Source: Chloroflexi bacterium CFX4 (lineage in GTDB: Bacteria; Chloroflexota; Anaerolineae; Aggregatilineales; UBA2796). From it: a stretch of 64,000 nucleotides of DNA. Position numbers and translations under genes: made by a program. The stretch spans positions 124,001 through 188,000 of the forward strand of contig QWHC01000008.1 of NCBI GenBank assembly GCA_021404685.1, given 5' to 3'. The notes under the pieces were generated by a model. That model ran no database searches. It saw only the letters and a list, made by a program, of their open reading frames with translations, and was not told where the DNA came from. This document shows, in pieces, positions 51,885 to 61,487 of this stretch. How positions within the stretch are numbered: the stretch's first letter is position 1; each line of letters starts with the position of its first letter.

Positions 51885-54800
51885 TTATTGGCTGAGTTTG
51901 CGGCGTGCCTCTTTACGCTTCAGCTCTGCCTTAGCGTGCTTCGGCTTAAGGACAAGGACACGGTTCAAAGCGCGGATTGCCTCTGAATAATTGCCGCTTT
52001 CGATCAGCATTTCGCCATAATTGTACCAGAACCAAGCGTTTTCAGGGTGCAGATCAGTGGCACGCTTCAGGGCGCCCAGTGCTTCTGCGTGCTTGCCAAG
52101 CGCAGCAAATGCCAGTCCTTCGCCTGCCCACGCACTGGGCAGATCAGGGGCAAGCGTGCGCGCTTGGGCGTATGCCTCCAGCGCCTCGGTGTAGCGGTAC
52201 AAACGGCGCAGCACCGCACCTTTTTGCACCCACAAGCGCGCTATCCGGTGCGGATCGCCAATGGCAGCAGCCAAACCTTCTTCGCAGATATGCAGGGCTT
52301 CCACAGGTTTGCCCAAACGCAGCAGCAGTGAGAGCAGATTCAGGCGATACCAAACCACATGCGGCGCGTGTTCAACTGCTTGTTCATAGGCTGCCAGCGC
52401 TTCATCTAACAGCGACGCATCAGCGTGTATACTGCTCAGGCGCTCTGAGAGAATGCCGCGCCCATTGTGCGCCCAAGCATACTTGGGATTGAGCGCCAGT
52501 GCCTGCCCGTAGGCGTGCAGTGCCTCATCAAAGCGTTTTAGGCGACGCAGAATGGCAGCCCGCAGCGCAAACGCCTCAGCCGTTTCGGATGTCTCCAATA
52601 GACTGAGTGCTTCATCCGCCTGCCCTGCCTTTGCCAAGAGTTCGGCAAGCTGTGTGCGATACCACGCCTGAGCAGGATTCAAAGCAAGCGCACGCCGCCA
52701 ACTGCTGATGGCATCTTCAGTGCGTTGCAACGCACACAGCGCGATGGCGCGTTTTGCCCATGCCCACGCCAAATCATCCTGCTTGCTCAGAACGCGCTCA
52801 AAGGTGGCGAGTGCGTTTTCAGCATCACCACACTTTAGGTAGGTATTGCCAAGCCGCAGTATCACATTTGGATCGTCAGGGCGTGCAGCAAGGACAGCCT
52901 GCAAGGCGCTGATCGCCTCTGTGTGCCGATTCTGTGCCAGCAGCACAAGGCTTTTGCCCTCAAGGGCAGCCAAGTGATTAGGCTGCTTTGCCAAGATTTG
53001 CCCGTAGGCGTGCAGTGCCTCATCATAGCGCTGATGGTGAAAAAAGGCGCGTCCCAAACGCAGCCATACGCCCTTATAATCAGGGCGCAGGCGCTTTGCC
53101 TGTTCAAGGGCTGAAAGCGCTTCGGGCAGGTTGCCGCTGGTAAGGTAGGCATCGGCAAGGCGCAGCCACGCCGAAACATCGCTTGGAAGCAGGCGAGAGG
53201 CGCGCAAAAAGGTGCTGATGGCGTCCGTGCTGCGCTTCAGCGCGTTGAGCGCCTCACCACGCCCTAGCAATGCCTCGCCCAATTCATTGTCAAGCTGAAT
53301 GGCACGGTCAAAGGCTGCCAAAGCTGCCTTTGGTTGGTGCAGCCGCAGCAGAATGCGTCCATGCAGCACATGGCTTAGCGCATGATCAGGATCAATGGCA
53401 AGGACTGCCTGAATATGGGCGAGTGCCTCTTGCGCTTGCCCAAGGCTCAGCAGCAGGCGCGCATGGTTATGATCTGCCCAAATATCGCGCGGATTTAGGA
53501 AAGTTGCCCGACTGTAAGCCGCTTGTGCCGCCTCATGCTGACCCAAGCGCTCCAGCACAATGCCCTTGTTATACCATGCCCACGCAAAGCCGGGCTGAAT
53601 CTGCAAGGCGCGATCAAAGGCGGCAAGCGCTTCAGGGTAGCGCTTGAGCAGGCGCAGCACACGCGCTTTCCGCGCCCAAATCCATGCCGAGTTCGGATCG
53701 AGCGCCAACGCCTGATCATAGATCGGCAGCGCATCCGCTGGGCGCTTGAGTTCGGTTAGGCTGTACGCCTTATCCATGAGTTCTTCACGCTGCAAGGCAG
53801 CAGGATTACTCTCTAGCTGCGGCGGCGTGCCAACCAGCGCCTCATAGCAGGCGGCAAGTTCGGTGCGGAGCGCCTGCCACGTCTGTGGGCGCGCCTCACG
53901 GTCTAGGCGAAGACAGCGCAGCACCACATCGCACAAATCGGCGGGTAGTTGATCCCTAAGCTGTGGTGGAAAGTGAATGGGGCGTTTGTGCATCTCGCGC
54001 AGTGTTGGAATGCCTGCCGCGCCACTGAACAGGCGAATGCCGGTCAGCATCTCGTAGAGGATGACGCCAAAGGCGAAAATATCGGCGCGGGCATCCAATG
54101 GCTGCAAGCGCGGCGTGTATTGCTCTGGTGCCATGTAGAGCAACGTCCCCATGACTTTGCCCGGCTGCGTTAGGCGTGCATCGGCAACCTGTTTCAGCAT
54201 TTCAGGCGTCAGGCGCGGCATCTCTTGGGATTCAGTGCTGCTATCGAGGGCGCGCCCAAGCCCGAAATCGGTCACTTTGGCGGCTGCATCGTGCCGCACG
54301 AGGATGTTGGCAGGTTTCAAATCGCGGTGGACGAAGCCCTCTTTTTTGCTGACGGCGTGCAGCATTCCGCTGCAAATGCCAAGCGCAATCTCTAGGCTAA
54401 GCTGCGTAGTCAGGCGCTTATGTTTGATCCAACCACGCAGATCGCTGCCCAAATCTTCCGCGCCGCCCACATATTCCAAGATGATGTGTGGGCGTTCACG
54501 CAGGCGGCTCTTACCGAAGGAATCCACTTTATGGGCGCGCACAATATTCGGGTGCTTATCCATCTCTACCCACAAGCGCGCCTCGTTCTCGAAGCGTTGC
54601 TTGGCAGTTTCATCGCTCAGGTAGCGCGCTTGGAAGGTCTTGAGGGCAACCAGGGTCTCGGTCTGTTCATCAAGGCAGACGTAAATGATGCCCATGCCGC
54701 CGCTGAGGATGTTTCGCACGCGGTAGCGCTCACCGATTAGCTCGCCATTCTGAAAATCTTCGCCGTTGGTAGAACGCTCTGGGATGAAGGCGGGCAGATC

Positions 54801-55508
54801 GCTGATCTTATCCTCAGAGCGCGGCGCGGCGGTTAGGCTGCTGTGGCTGGCGGAAGCATCCGACGTATCGACTTGGGTGGTGGAGTCGTCCTCTGTGCCA
54901 GAGTTATCACTAGCAGGATCGTTAATCAGTCCTTCAGCAGGGCTTTCCAGCCAGCGCGGCACGTCCTCAGCGAGTGTTTGCGGCCCTGGCGGCACGGCAG
55001 CGCGCAAGGCGGCGGCGTACCAATTGGTCAGTTCAAGGGCAGCGGCGCGTGTATCATCGCTCAGCCGATCTATGGGCATTTCGGCAACTGCCCACAACGC
55101 CACCGCGATGTTGTGGGCGCTGGGCGTGCTGTGTGCGCTGTTGACTGCCCACGCCGCAAAGTTCGCCTGAGCAAGGGTTGCCAGTGCCTGATCAGCAGGC
55201 GTTTTGGCAAGCCGAACAGCGCGCTTATAGGCGTTCAGCGCTTTTGCCACATAAAGGATGACCAGCCGTTCGCCTTCAAGGGCGCGCTGCGCGCATAGAT
55301 CGCCCAGTGTGAAGTAATCAGCGGCGTGTGGTGGTGTGCGGCGCAGTGCCAGGCGCCCTAAGCGTTGGATGGCAGGATTAGGATCTGTGGCGAATAAATC
55401 GGTAGCCTCTTCTGGGTGTGCTATGGCGAGCAAACGCTGTTCTTCTTCCGCAGAAAGGCTGATTGGCTTCAGCCCAATCTGTGGGACAGGCATGATGTGG
55501 CTGCTCAT
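51885..55508 (-). CDS. Ser/Thr protein kinase with about 18 C-terminal TPR units
   Basis: A 1207-residue soluble kinase. An N-terminal helical region (about 1-190) is followed by a Ser/Thr/Asp-rich linker (about 190-255), then the kinase (about 261-545): ILSGGMGIIY, the Lys in VALKTF, the catalytic loop VHRDLKPANIL, DFG and MAPEQY. The remainder (about 590-1200) holds roughly eighteen 34-residue TPR units, for protein binding. There is no transmembrane helix, unlike PknB, so it is cytoplasmic. It lies 10 bp after the Clp gene and 26 bp before the FHA gene. Confidence 0.9.
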   Translation of the reverse strand: MSSHIMPVPQIGLKPISLSAEEEQRLLAIAHPEEATDLFATDPNPAIQRLGRLALRRTPPHAADYFTLGDLCAQRALEGERLVILYVAKALNAYKRAVRLAKTPADQALATLAQANFAAWAVNSAHSTPSAHNIAVALWAVAEMPIDRLSDDTRAAALELTNWYAAALRAAVPPGPQTLAEDVPRWLESPAEGLINDPASDNSGTEDDSTTQVDTSDASASHSSLTAAPRSEDKISDLPAFIPERSTNGEDFQNGELIGERYRVRNILSGGMGIIYVCLDEQTETLVALKTFQARYLSDETAKQRFENEARLWVEMDKHPNIVRAHKVDSFGKSRLRERPHIILEYVGGAEDLGSDLRGWIKHKRLTTQLSLEIALGICSGMLHAVSKKEGFVHRDLKPANILVRHDAAAKVTDFGLGRALDSSTESQEMPRLTPEMLKQVADARLTQPGKVMGTLLYMAPEQYTPRLQPLDARADIFAFGVILYEMLTGIRLFSGAAGIPTLREMHKRPIHFPPQLRDQLPADLCDVVLRCLRLDREARPQTWQALRTELAACYEALVGTPPQLESNPAALQREELMDKAYSLTELKRPADALPIYDQALALDPNSAWIWARKARVLRLLKRYPEALAAFDRALQIQPGFAWAWYNKGIVLERLGQHEAAQAAYSRATFLNPRDIWADHNHARLLLSLGQAQEALAHIQAVLAIDPDHALSHVLHGRILLRLHQPKAALAAFDRAIQLDNELGEALLGRGEALNALKRSTDAISTFLRASRLLPSDVSAWLRLADAYLTSGNLPEALSALEQAKRLRPDYKGVWLRLGRAFFHHQRYDEALHAYGQILAKQPNHLAALEGKSLVLLAQNRHTEAISALQAVLAARPDDPNVILRLGNTYLKCGDAENALATFERVLSKQDDLAWAWAKRAIALCALQRTEDAISSWRRALALNPAQAWYRTQLAELLAKAGQADEALSLLETSETAEAFALRAAILRRLKRFDEALHAYGQALALNPKYAWAHNGRGILSERLSSIHADASLLDEALAAYEQAVEHAPHVVWYRLNLLSLLLRLGKPVEALHICEEGLAAAIGDPHRIARLWVQKGAVLRRLYRYTEALEAYAQARTLAPDLPSAWAGEGLAFAALGKHAEALGALKRATDLHPENAWFWYNYGEMLIESGNYSEAIRALNRVLVLKPKHAKAELKRKEARRKLSQ

Positions 55509-55517
55509 GGTCAGTTA

Positions 55518-57866
55518 TTATGCCTCATGGGTGGCGGTGTGTGGCTGAACAGTGAAGGTAAGCTGCCTTTGATCGGCTGTGACGCCAACGCTGATCACGC
55601 TCTGCGGCGGATAGTCACGCTCTAGAAGCTGTCCGCTCAACGGGCGTGTTAGCAGGCGGTCTATTGCCTGCCGCAGCGGGCGCGCACCATTGATCGGATC
55701 GTAGCCGCGTTGCAAGAGCAGCGCACGCGCTTCTGGCGTCAAGTGCAGGTCAAGGCGTTGATCGGCAAGCCGTGCGTGCAAATCGCGCAGGTGCAAGGCA
55801 AGTATCTCGTACAGGGTTGTTTCTGTCAGGGCGTTGAAGATGATTACATCATCAAGGCGGTTCAAAAATTCAGGACGGAAGAAGCGGCGCAAGGTAGCCT
55901 GATAATCGGCTGCGGAAGGCGGCGTGCTGGTGAAGCCAACGCTGCCGCGCCTAGTCTCCGCTGTGCCAATGTTGCTGGTCATGATCCAAACGGCATGGCG
56001 TGCATCCACTGTGCCACCACGCGAGTCGGTCAATCGCCCTTCATCAAAGACTTGCAGGAACAGGTCAAAGACCTTCGAGTCTGCCTTTTCCACTTCATCC
56101 AACAGCACCACGCTGTAGGGGCGACGGCGCAGCGCCTCGGTGAGTTGCCCGCCTTGTTGCGAATCCCGATAGCCGGGCGGCGATCCGATCAGCCGTGCGA
56201 CGGTGTGTTCATCGTGAAATTCGGACATATCAAGGCGCAGTAAGGCGTTTTCCGTGCCAAAGAGGAAGGCTGCCAGCGCTTTTGCTAGCTCTGTTTTGCC
56301 AACGCCGCTCGGTCCGAGGAACAGAAAAACGCCGACAGGACGGTTCGGATCAGATAAGCCGGCGCGGCTGGCGCGCACAGCGCCCGTCACGGCGCTTATG
56401 GCGTGATCTTGCCCGATCACACGCGCCCGCAGCACGTCTTCCATGCGCGCATACTTACGGCGCTCGTCTTCGGTCAATTGGGCAACGGGAATGCCCGTCC
56501 ATTCGGCAAGCACTTCGGCAACCGCCTCAGCAGTCACCACACGCGGCACGCTCAGATCAACGCCGCTGGCAGTCTGCGTGACGACACGCGCACACGCCTC
56601 GTCCAGCAGGTCAAGCGCCTTATCCGGTTGGCGGCGGTTATGCAGATATTTGGCGGAAAAGGTGACGGCGGCTTGCAGCGCGTCGCTGTGGATTTGCACG
56701 CCGTGATGCTTGGCGTATTGATCCTGCACACTGGTCAAGATCAGCAGTGTGTCGGCAGCGGAAGGTTCGCCAATCTCAATGGTGCGGAAGCGCCGATCAA
56801 GGGCAGGGTCTTGGGCGATGGCGGCGCGGTATTCTTCATGTGTTGTGGCGCCAATGCAGGCGATCTCGCCACGCGAAAGGGCGGGCTTGAGGATGTTCGC
56901 CGCGTCAAGGTTGCTATCTACCGTATCGCCCGCGCCAACGATGGTGTGGATTTCATCAATGAACAAGATGACTTCGGGATTTTCGCGCACTTCTTCCAAG
57001 ATGCCGACGAGCCGCTCCTCAAACTGACCGCGCAGGCTGGTGCCAGCCAACAACGTGCCGATCTCAATCTGGACAATGCGGCGGTTCAGCAAGTGCGGCG
57101 GCGCGCTGCCTTGTGCAATATCGTAAGCAAGCCCTTCAACCACAGCCGTTTTGCCCACGCCTGAATCGCCCACCAACAGTGGATTGTTCTTCTTAGAGCG
57201 CGTCAGGGTGCGTGCCATCATGCGGATTTCGCGCTCGCGCCCGATGACAGGGCTGATTTTGCCTTCGCGGGCAAGCTGCGTCAGGTCGCGCCCATATTTG
57301 TCCAACATCGGCGTGACGCCTTGCGGCAGTTCGTCCAGCGAGTCCGAGTCGTGAATGGCGATCAAGTAGTCTTGGCTGGCAAGGTCAAGATCAGGGTCGG
57401 CGCCGTTTTTTGCCATTTCTTCACGCACCAATTTCAGCCACTCGACCACATCCGCGCCGATCAGGTGCAGGCGGCGCACGGCGACGCCCTGCCCTTCGCG
57501 CAGCAGCGCATACAGCAAGTGGCGTTCGTCAATGCGCTCTGCCTGATGTGCGTCCGCTATTTGCACGGCATCGCTCAGCACGCGGTAAGCACGCGGCGTA
57601 AACGGCAGCACATCGGTGAACAATTCCTGATCAGAATCGTGAGCGCCAGCATCGCGCCGAATCTCGTTTCGCACGCTGCGTGGATCGAGTCCGGCAGTCA
57701 GCAGCAGGCGCTGTGCAAGGCTGCCTTCGACTTGTGTTAGGGCGATGTAGAGGTGTTCCGTGCCGATGAAATTGTGGTGCAAGCGTGCCGCTTCATCACT
57801 GGCAGCGCGCAGCCACACTTCACAGCGCTCTCTGATCTCTTGTTCGCTGATCTCTGCGAAAGACAC
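55518..57866 (-). CDS. ClpC-like ATP-dependent unfoldase without M-domain
   Basis: A 782-residue AAA+ protein. Two Clp_N repeats (about 5-145) are followed by AAA1 (Walker [14 protein letters not shown], Walker [15 protein letters not shown]) and AAA2 ([25 protein letters not shown]). The coiled M-domain of ClpB/ClpC is missing between them. A GSVGF loop in AAA2 matches the ClpP-docking loop of ClpC (VGF) or ClpA (IGL), so it probably feeds ClpP. GTG 57866 has GAGGTG 7 bases upstream and is chosen over TTG 57896. It leads the seven-gene unit. Confidence 0.88.
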   Translation of the reverse strand: MSFAEISEQEIRERCEVWLRAASDEAARLHHNFIGTEHLYIALTQVEGSLAQRLLLTAGLDPRSVRNEIRRDAGAHDSDQELFTDVLPFTPRAYRVLSDAVQIADAHQAERIDERHLLYALLREGQGVAVRRLHLIGADVVEWLKLVREEMAKNGADPDLDLASQDYLIAIHDSDSLDELPQGVTPMLDKYGRDLTQLAREGKISPVIGREREIRMMARTLTRSKKNNPLLVGDSGVGKTAVVEGLAYDIAQGSAPPHLLNRRIVQIEIGTLLAGTSLRGQFEERLVGILEEVRENPEVILFIDEIHTIVGAGDTVDSNLDAANILKPALSRGEIACIGATTHEEYRAAIAQDPALDRRFRTIEIGEPSAADTLLILTSVQDQYAKHHGVQIHSDALQAAVTFSAKYLHNRRQPDKALDLLDEACARVVTQTASGVDLSVPRVVTAEAVAEVLAEWTGIPVAQLTEDERRKYARMEDVLRARVIGQDHAISAVTGAVRASRAGLSDPNRPVGVFLFLGPSGVGKTELAKALAAFLFGTENALLRLDMSEFHDEHTVARLIGSPPGYRDSQQGGQLTEALRRRPYSVVLLDEVEKADSKVFDLFLQVFDEGRLTDSRGGTVDARHAVWIMTSNIGTAETRRGSVGFTSTPPSAADYQATLRRFFRPEFLNRLDDVIIFNALTETTLYEILALHLRDLHARLADQRLDLHLTPEARALLLQRGYDPINGARPLRQAIDRLLTRPLSGQLLERDYPPQSVISVGVTADQRQLTFTVQPHTATHEA

Positions 57867-57922
57867 GCCCGCACCTCGCTCTTGACCGTCACGCAAGCCG
57901 ACTTAATTGTTTTCTGAGGTTA

Positions 57923-57931
57923 ATTATAGCA
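57923..57931 (-). promoter_or_regulatory. Extended -10 promoter of the clp-kinase unit
   Basis: On the minus strand TGCTATAAT (57931-57923) is an extended -10 element, which can act without a good -35. It lies about 57 bp before GTG 57866. Confidence 0.6.
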
Positions 57932-58038
57932 CAGCCATGCTGCCAAAGTCTTGAAAAATTTCTGAAGGGCAGCCCGTAGCTGCGCCCTTGCACGCTGCCT
58001 TATGCCCAAAAAGCCTAGCCGCGCCCTTCGGAATAAGC

Positions 58039-58044
58039 TATAAT
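58039..58044 (+). promoter_or_regulatory. -10 box of efp
   Basis: TATAAT lies 41 bp before the efp start. No clear -35 at 17 bp. Confidence 0.45.
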
Positions 58045-58085
58045 CGCCATGTTTATCCGTAAACCTAAAAGGTAAGAGACAACGC

Positions 58086-58643
58086 ATGATTGATGTGAAC
58101 GACCTGCGGAAAGGCGTCACCTTCACCGTAGATGGTGCCATTTACCGCGTGTTGGAGTATTCCCACAACAAACCCGGCCGCGGCAACGCCACTATCCGCA
58201 CCACCCTGCGCGACCTTCGCACCGGCGCAACCATTCAGCGCACCTTCACCTCTGGTGACCGTGTGCAGGATATTCGCGTCGAGAGCTTCGCCGTTGAATT
58301 CCTCTATAGCGATGGCGAAGTGCTGCACTTCATGAACACCACCACCTTTGAGCAGTACGAGCTTTCGACCAGCATTTTTGGTGATGATGTGCTATATATG
58401 TATGAGAATATGCAGATGTCGCTGAGCAGCTATGACGGCGAGATCATTGACTATGAACTGCCCACCACCGTTGAACACAGCGTTGTTGAGGCAGAGATGG
58501 CAGTTGCTGGCAACACCGCCACCGGCGCCACTAAGAAAGTGATCACACAGACCGGCTTGCAAGTGACCGTGCCGCTGTTCGTCAGTGTTGGCGATAAAAT
58601 CCGTGTGGATACCCGCGACGGTAGCTACATCACCCGTGTCTAG
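58086..58643 (+). CDS. efp: Translation elongation factor P
   Basis: A 185-residue, three-domain factor that relieves ribosome stalling at poly-proline. The start MIDVNDLRKGVTF and the KOW-type, middle and C-terminal OB domains are as usual, ending VGDKIRVDTRDGSYITRV. The loop that reaches the peptidyl-transferase centre reads NKPGRGNA, with Arg32 where B. subtilis has Lys32 and E. coli Lys34. No modification gene (epmA, earP or ymfI) is in the window. AAAGGTAAGAG lies before the ATG. Confidence 0.95.
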   Translation: MIDVNDLRKGVTFTVDGAIYRVLEYSHNKPGRGNATIRTTLRDLRTGATIQRTFTSGDRVQDIRVESFAVEFLYSDGEVLHFMNTTTFEQYELSTSIFGDDVLYMYENMQMSLSSYDGEIIDYELPTTVEHSVVEAEMAVAGNTATGATKKVITQTGLQVTVPLFVSVGDKIRVDTRDGSYITRV

Positions 58644-58659
58644 TGTCTAGGATGCCCTA

Positions 58660-59019
58660 ATGAAGACTCCTGCTGGCAAGGAATGCCCTGAGTATCACGC
58701 TGATTTTCATCGCGGCAGGCGCGTGCAGGAATGCCGCCTTGCCAAACGCAGCGCACGCGGCGCGCCGTGGCACCCCGGTGATTGCAGCCGCTGCGCGGTG
58801 CCAGATATTCTGCGGGCGAATGCCAGCGAGTCTTTGCGGCTGAATTTGCAGATCAAGCCCGGCTTTTTGGGCATTGGGCGCACTCTTGTGATCAGCGCTT
58901 TCTGCGAGAGGCACAAAACAGCCATTGATGATCCATACATCGGCTGCGAACAGTGCAACGCTGAGCGTCCCGGCGTCTCGATCTTTCTGGATGCGCTGAG
59001 AGATTCGGATAGCGAATGA
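58660..59019 (+). CDS. Small Cys-rich protein, possible zinc binder
   Basis: A 119-residue protein with Cys at 9, 25, 42, 45, 82, 96 and 99. The pairs CSRC (42-45) and CEQC (96-99), with His85 nearby, suggest one or two zinc sites. I recognise no family. It follows efp by 16 bp and overlaps the HAD-DinB gene by 4 bp (ATGA), so it is co-transcribed with both. Confidence 0.65.
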   Translation: MKTPAGKECPEYHADFHRGRRVQECRLAKRSARGAPWHPGDCSRCAVPDILRANASESLRLNLQIKPGFLGIGRTLVISAFCERHKTAIDDPYIGCEQCNAERPGVSIFLDALRDSDSE

Positions 59020-60194
59020 TCAAGGCAGTGCTGTTCGATCTGGATGCAACGCTCATCCATGTGGAAACAGATGCCTTCGTGCGTCAGTATATCAAGCTGC
59101 TGAGCGATCAACTCGCCGTGCAATTCGGCATCCCGCCCAACCGCTGCGCCGAAGCGCTCCGTCAGGCTGCCCAAGCCGCCGCTGCCAACCTTGACCCGAC
59201 ATGCAGCAACCGTGCCGTGTTCGGGCGCACGCTCAGTGAAGCACTCCGTCTGCCCGCAGCGGCACTCACGGCTGCCCTTGAGGATTTCCACACGCGCCGC
59301 TACCCTGATCTGGCAACCATGATCGCGCCTGTGCCTGCCGCTGTGCCGCTCCTAAGCGATCTGTTGGCGCGTGGCGTGGCGTTTGCTATCGCCACCAACC
59401 CGGTCTTTTCGCTGGAGGCGGTGCGCCAACGCATGACGTGGGGCGGGCTGCCGCTTGATCTGCCCTATGCGCTGATCACCAATCTAGACGAACTGCACTT
59501 CACCAAGCCGCGCCCACATTTTTACGAGGAAGTGCTGGCACGCATTGGCTTTGAGCCCGATCAGGCGATCATGGTGGGCGATGATTTCACCAACGATATC
59601 GCGCCTGCTCAGGCGGTCGGAATGCACACCTATTGGGTGAATGATCAGCAAACGCTTGCCGACTTTGCCGTTGCCGTGAAAGCAGGGCTTTTGGAACAGT
59701 TGGCGCACCAGCCACCCGTGACAGAGAGCCAAGCGCAGATTATGCCGCGCTTGTTGGGCAATACAGCGGCGCTCTTCGGCATGGTGGACTCCATCCCGCC
59801 GCAGACGTGGCACATGCGCCCTGATCCGAATGAATGGACGCCGCTTGAAGTTGTCCACCATCTGCGCGAGAGCGAGCGCGAGGTGCAGCGTCCGCGCCTT
59901 GTCCGCATCGCCCGTGAGGAAAATCCGTTCCTTGCACCACCACCAGAGCCGTTCCGCCCAAATACAGTGAAGCTGACCGAGACGGCACAACAGATCGCAG
60001 CGGACTTTTGGCAAGAACGCGCCCAAACCCTTGCCTTCTTGGAAAACTTACCGCCTGAGGCATGGCAGCGCACCGCACGGCACGCCATCTTCGGACCGAC
60101 CACGCTCTTAGAGATGGCGCACTTCACCGCACGCCACGATCACCTGCACCTGAATCAGCTTTGCCAGACGGTTGGCAAATGCCGCGAAGATTAA
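59016..60194 (+). CDS. HAD phosphatase fused to DinB-like domain
   Basis: A 392-residue two-domain protein. Residues 1-~220 are a HAD hydrolase: LFDLDATLI (Asp nucleophile and acid), FAIATNP, the Lys in FTKPRPHFY, and VGDDFTNDI. Residues ~235-385 resemble a DinB/DUF664 four-helix bundle: WTPLEVVHHLRESERE, the metal-binding His in HH, and MAHFTARHDHLHLNQL. DinB-like proteins bind metal and often transfer thiols. The fusion suggests linked dephosphorylation and thiol or metal chemistry. Reaction unknown. Confidence 0.78.
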   Translation: MIKAVLFDLDATLIHVETDAFVRQYIKLLSDQLAVQFGIPPNRCAEALRQAAQAAAANLDPTCSNRAVFGRTLSEALRLPAAALTAALEDFHTRRYPDLATMIAPVPAAVPLLSDLLARGVAFAIATNPVFSLEAVRQRMTWGGLPLDLPYALITNLDELHFTKPRPHFYEEVLARIGFEPDQAIMVGDDFTNDIAPAQAVGMHTYWVNDQQTLADFAVAVKAGLLEQLAHQPPVTESQAQIMPRLLGNTAALFGMVDSIPPQTWHMRPDPNEWTPLEVVHHLRESEREVQRPRLVRIAREENPFLAPPPEPFRPNTVKLTETAQQIAADFWQERAQTLAFLENLPPEAWQRTARHAIFGPTTLLEMAHFTARHDHLHLNQLCQTVGKCRED

Positions 60195-60459
60195 GGGCTA
60201 AAAACAGACTCATTAACAGAATTGCTCAGCCTGATCCCTCTTGAGCCATTTTTGACCCTTCACAGCATATTATCCTTCTGCTATCCTTTCCCTAGCGTGA
60301 CATTCCGGCAAGTAAGAGGCAGGCAGTTTAAGGAAACGTGCCGTTCGCAATGCACCACGGCATCCGTTTTAAACCGATTAAATTTAGCCCGTCCCTCATA
60401 TGGACTTCTGCTACGGAATGTCACCTTTTTATTGATTGTGTTATTAAGCAGGTGTTGAG
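60195..60459. other. AT-rich intergenic region with a long-range inverted repeat
   Basis: No gene seen. GTGACATTCCG (60297-60307) recurs inverted as CGGAATGTCAC (60414-60424), both perfect, flanking 106 bp that is more AT-rich than its surroundings. No target-site duplication is seen next to the arms. It may be a pair of operator sites, or a small mobile element. Confidence 0.4.
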
Positions 60460-61338
60460 ATGGCAAATCGGAAACGCGAAGTCATCATCAAAGATACGCA
60501 CCGTGGCTTGCTCTACGAAGATGGCGTGCTGGTGCGTGTGCTAGAAGCTGGGCGTTATGAACTAGCGCCAAAGCGCTCGCCGCTCATGGAATCGCTACGC
60601 GGGCGCGTGCCGAACAAAGAGATCGTAATTGTGGATATGCGCGAGCGCGATCTGCTGCTGAAAGGGCAAGAAATCCTGACTGCCGATAAGGTGGCGCTGC
60701 GCGTGAGCGTGATTGTGCAGTTCCGCGTGGTTGATCCGCGTGCAGCACTCCATGCCGTCTCGAATTACGAAGATCGCCTCTATAGCGATGTCCAGTTGGC
60801 AGCGCGCCGCTCGCTCGCCTCCATGACGCTGGAGACGATCCTCACCAACCGCAACCAACTCAGTGAGGATATCCTGCGCGATGTGAAAGGCGCAGCAGCT
60901 GAATATGGTGTTGAAATCCGCCGTGCGGACGTGAAAGACATCATCTTTCCCGGCAACCTGCAAGACATTATGAATCGTGTGCTTGCCGCCGAGCGTATGA
61001 GCCAAGCGCAGCTTGTGGAAGCACGCACGAAGGCGGAAGTTCAGCAGATCGAGGCGCAGGCAAAGGCAGCCAGCCGCCGCGTGGAAGCTGAGGCGCAGGC
61101 AGAAGCACAGCGGACTGCTGCCCAAGCACAGGCAGAGGTGCAGCGCATTGCCACTGAGGCAGAAATCCGTGCGCTGCGTGAGCGTGAGCAGGCAGCCACC
61201 ATTTATACAACGCATCCCGCGCTGCTGCGCCTGACCGAGCTAGAGACGCTGCGCGACCTGAGCCGCAGTGCCAACGCACGGCTCTACATCAACTTTGAAG
61301 GTGCCAAGCGCGCCGAAAAAGAGGATGAACAAACCTAA
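60460..61338 (+). CDS. SPFH/band-7 (slipin-like) protein
   Basis: A 292-residue protein of the stomatin/prohibitin superfamily. The SPFH domain (about 30-190) reads [43 protein letters not shown], and is followed by a long Ala/Glu/Gln/Arg coiled coil (about 190-260). It lacks the usual N-terminal membrane helix, so it may bind the membrane peripherally or act in the cytoplasm. Members assemble rings that shape membrane microdomains. The start ATG 60460 is the only sensible one. It ends with an intrinsic terminator. Confidence 0.85.
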   Translation: MANRKREVIIKDTHRGLLYEDGVLVRVLEAGRYELAPKRSPLMESLRGRVPNKEIVIVDMRERDLLLKGQEILTADKVALRVSVIVQFRVVDPRAALHAVSNYEDRLYSDVQLAARRSLASMTLETILTNRNQLSEDILRDVKGAAAEYGVEIRRADVKDIIFPGNLQDIMNRVLAAERMSQAQLVEARTKAEVQQIEAQAKAASRRVEAEAQAEAQRTAAQAQAEVQRIATEAEIRALREREQAATIYTTHPALLRLTELETLRDLSRSANARLYINFEGAKRAEKEDEQT

Positions 61339-61344
61339 TCCACA

Positions 61345-61376
61345 CGCGGGCAAGAACACTTTGCCCGCGCTTTTTT
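61345..61376 (+). terminator. Intrinsic terminator of the SPFH gene
   Basis: CGCGGGCAA (61345-61353) pairs perfectly with TTGCCCGCG (61361-61369), followed by CTTTTTT. Confidence 0.9.
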
Positions 61377-61487
61377 GCCCCTGCCATAGGCGCATTTGTG
61401 CCAAATTCCCTACCCGATCTGATCAATTTCAGGTATCCTTATCTGTTTACCGAACACATACCACACACAGCCGAGGTAGGTCTGCAT

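Noticed and set aside
56403-57164. 253-residue frame antisense to the Clp unfoldase
   Set aside because: Opposite Walker motifs of the AAA1 domain; not coding.
51481-57866. Type VI secretion locus (Clp ATPase, kinase and FHA together)
   Set aside because: ClpV-FHA-kinase sets occur in type VI loci, but no Hcp, VgrG, TssB/C or membrane-complex gene is present and the Clp protein has a ClpP-type docking loop.
60222-60544. Small frames before the SPFH gene
   Set aside because: They are short, overlap on both strands, and lie in AT-rich DNA with an inverted repeat; no ribosome sites.
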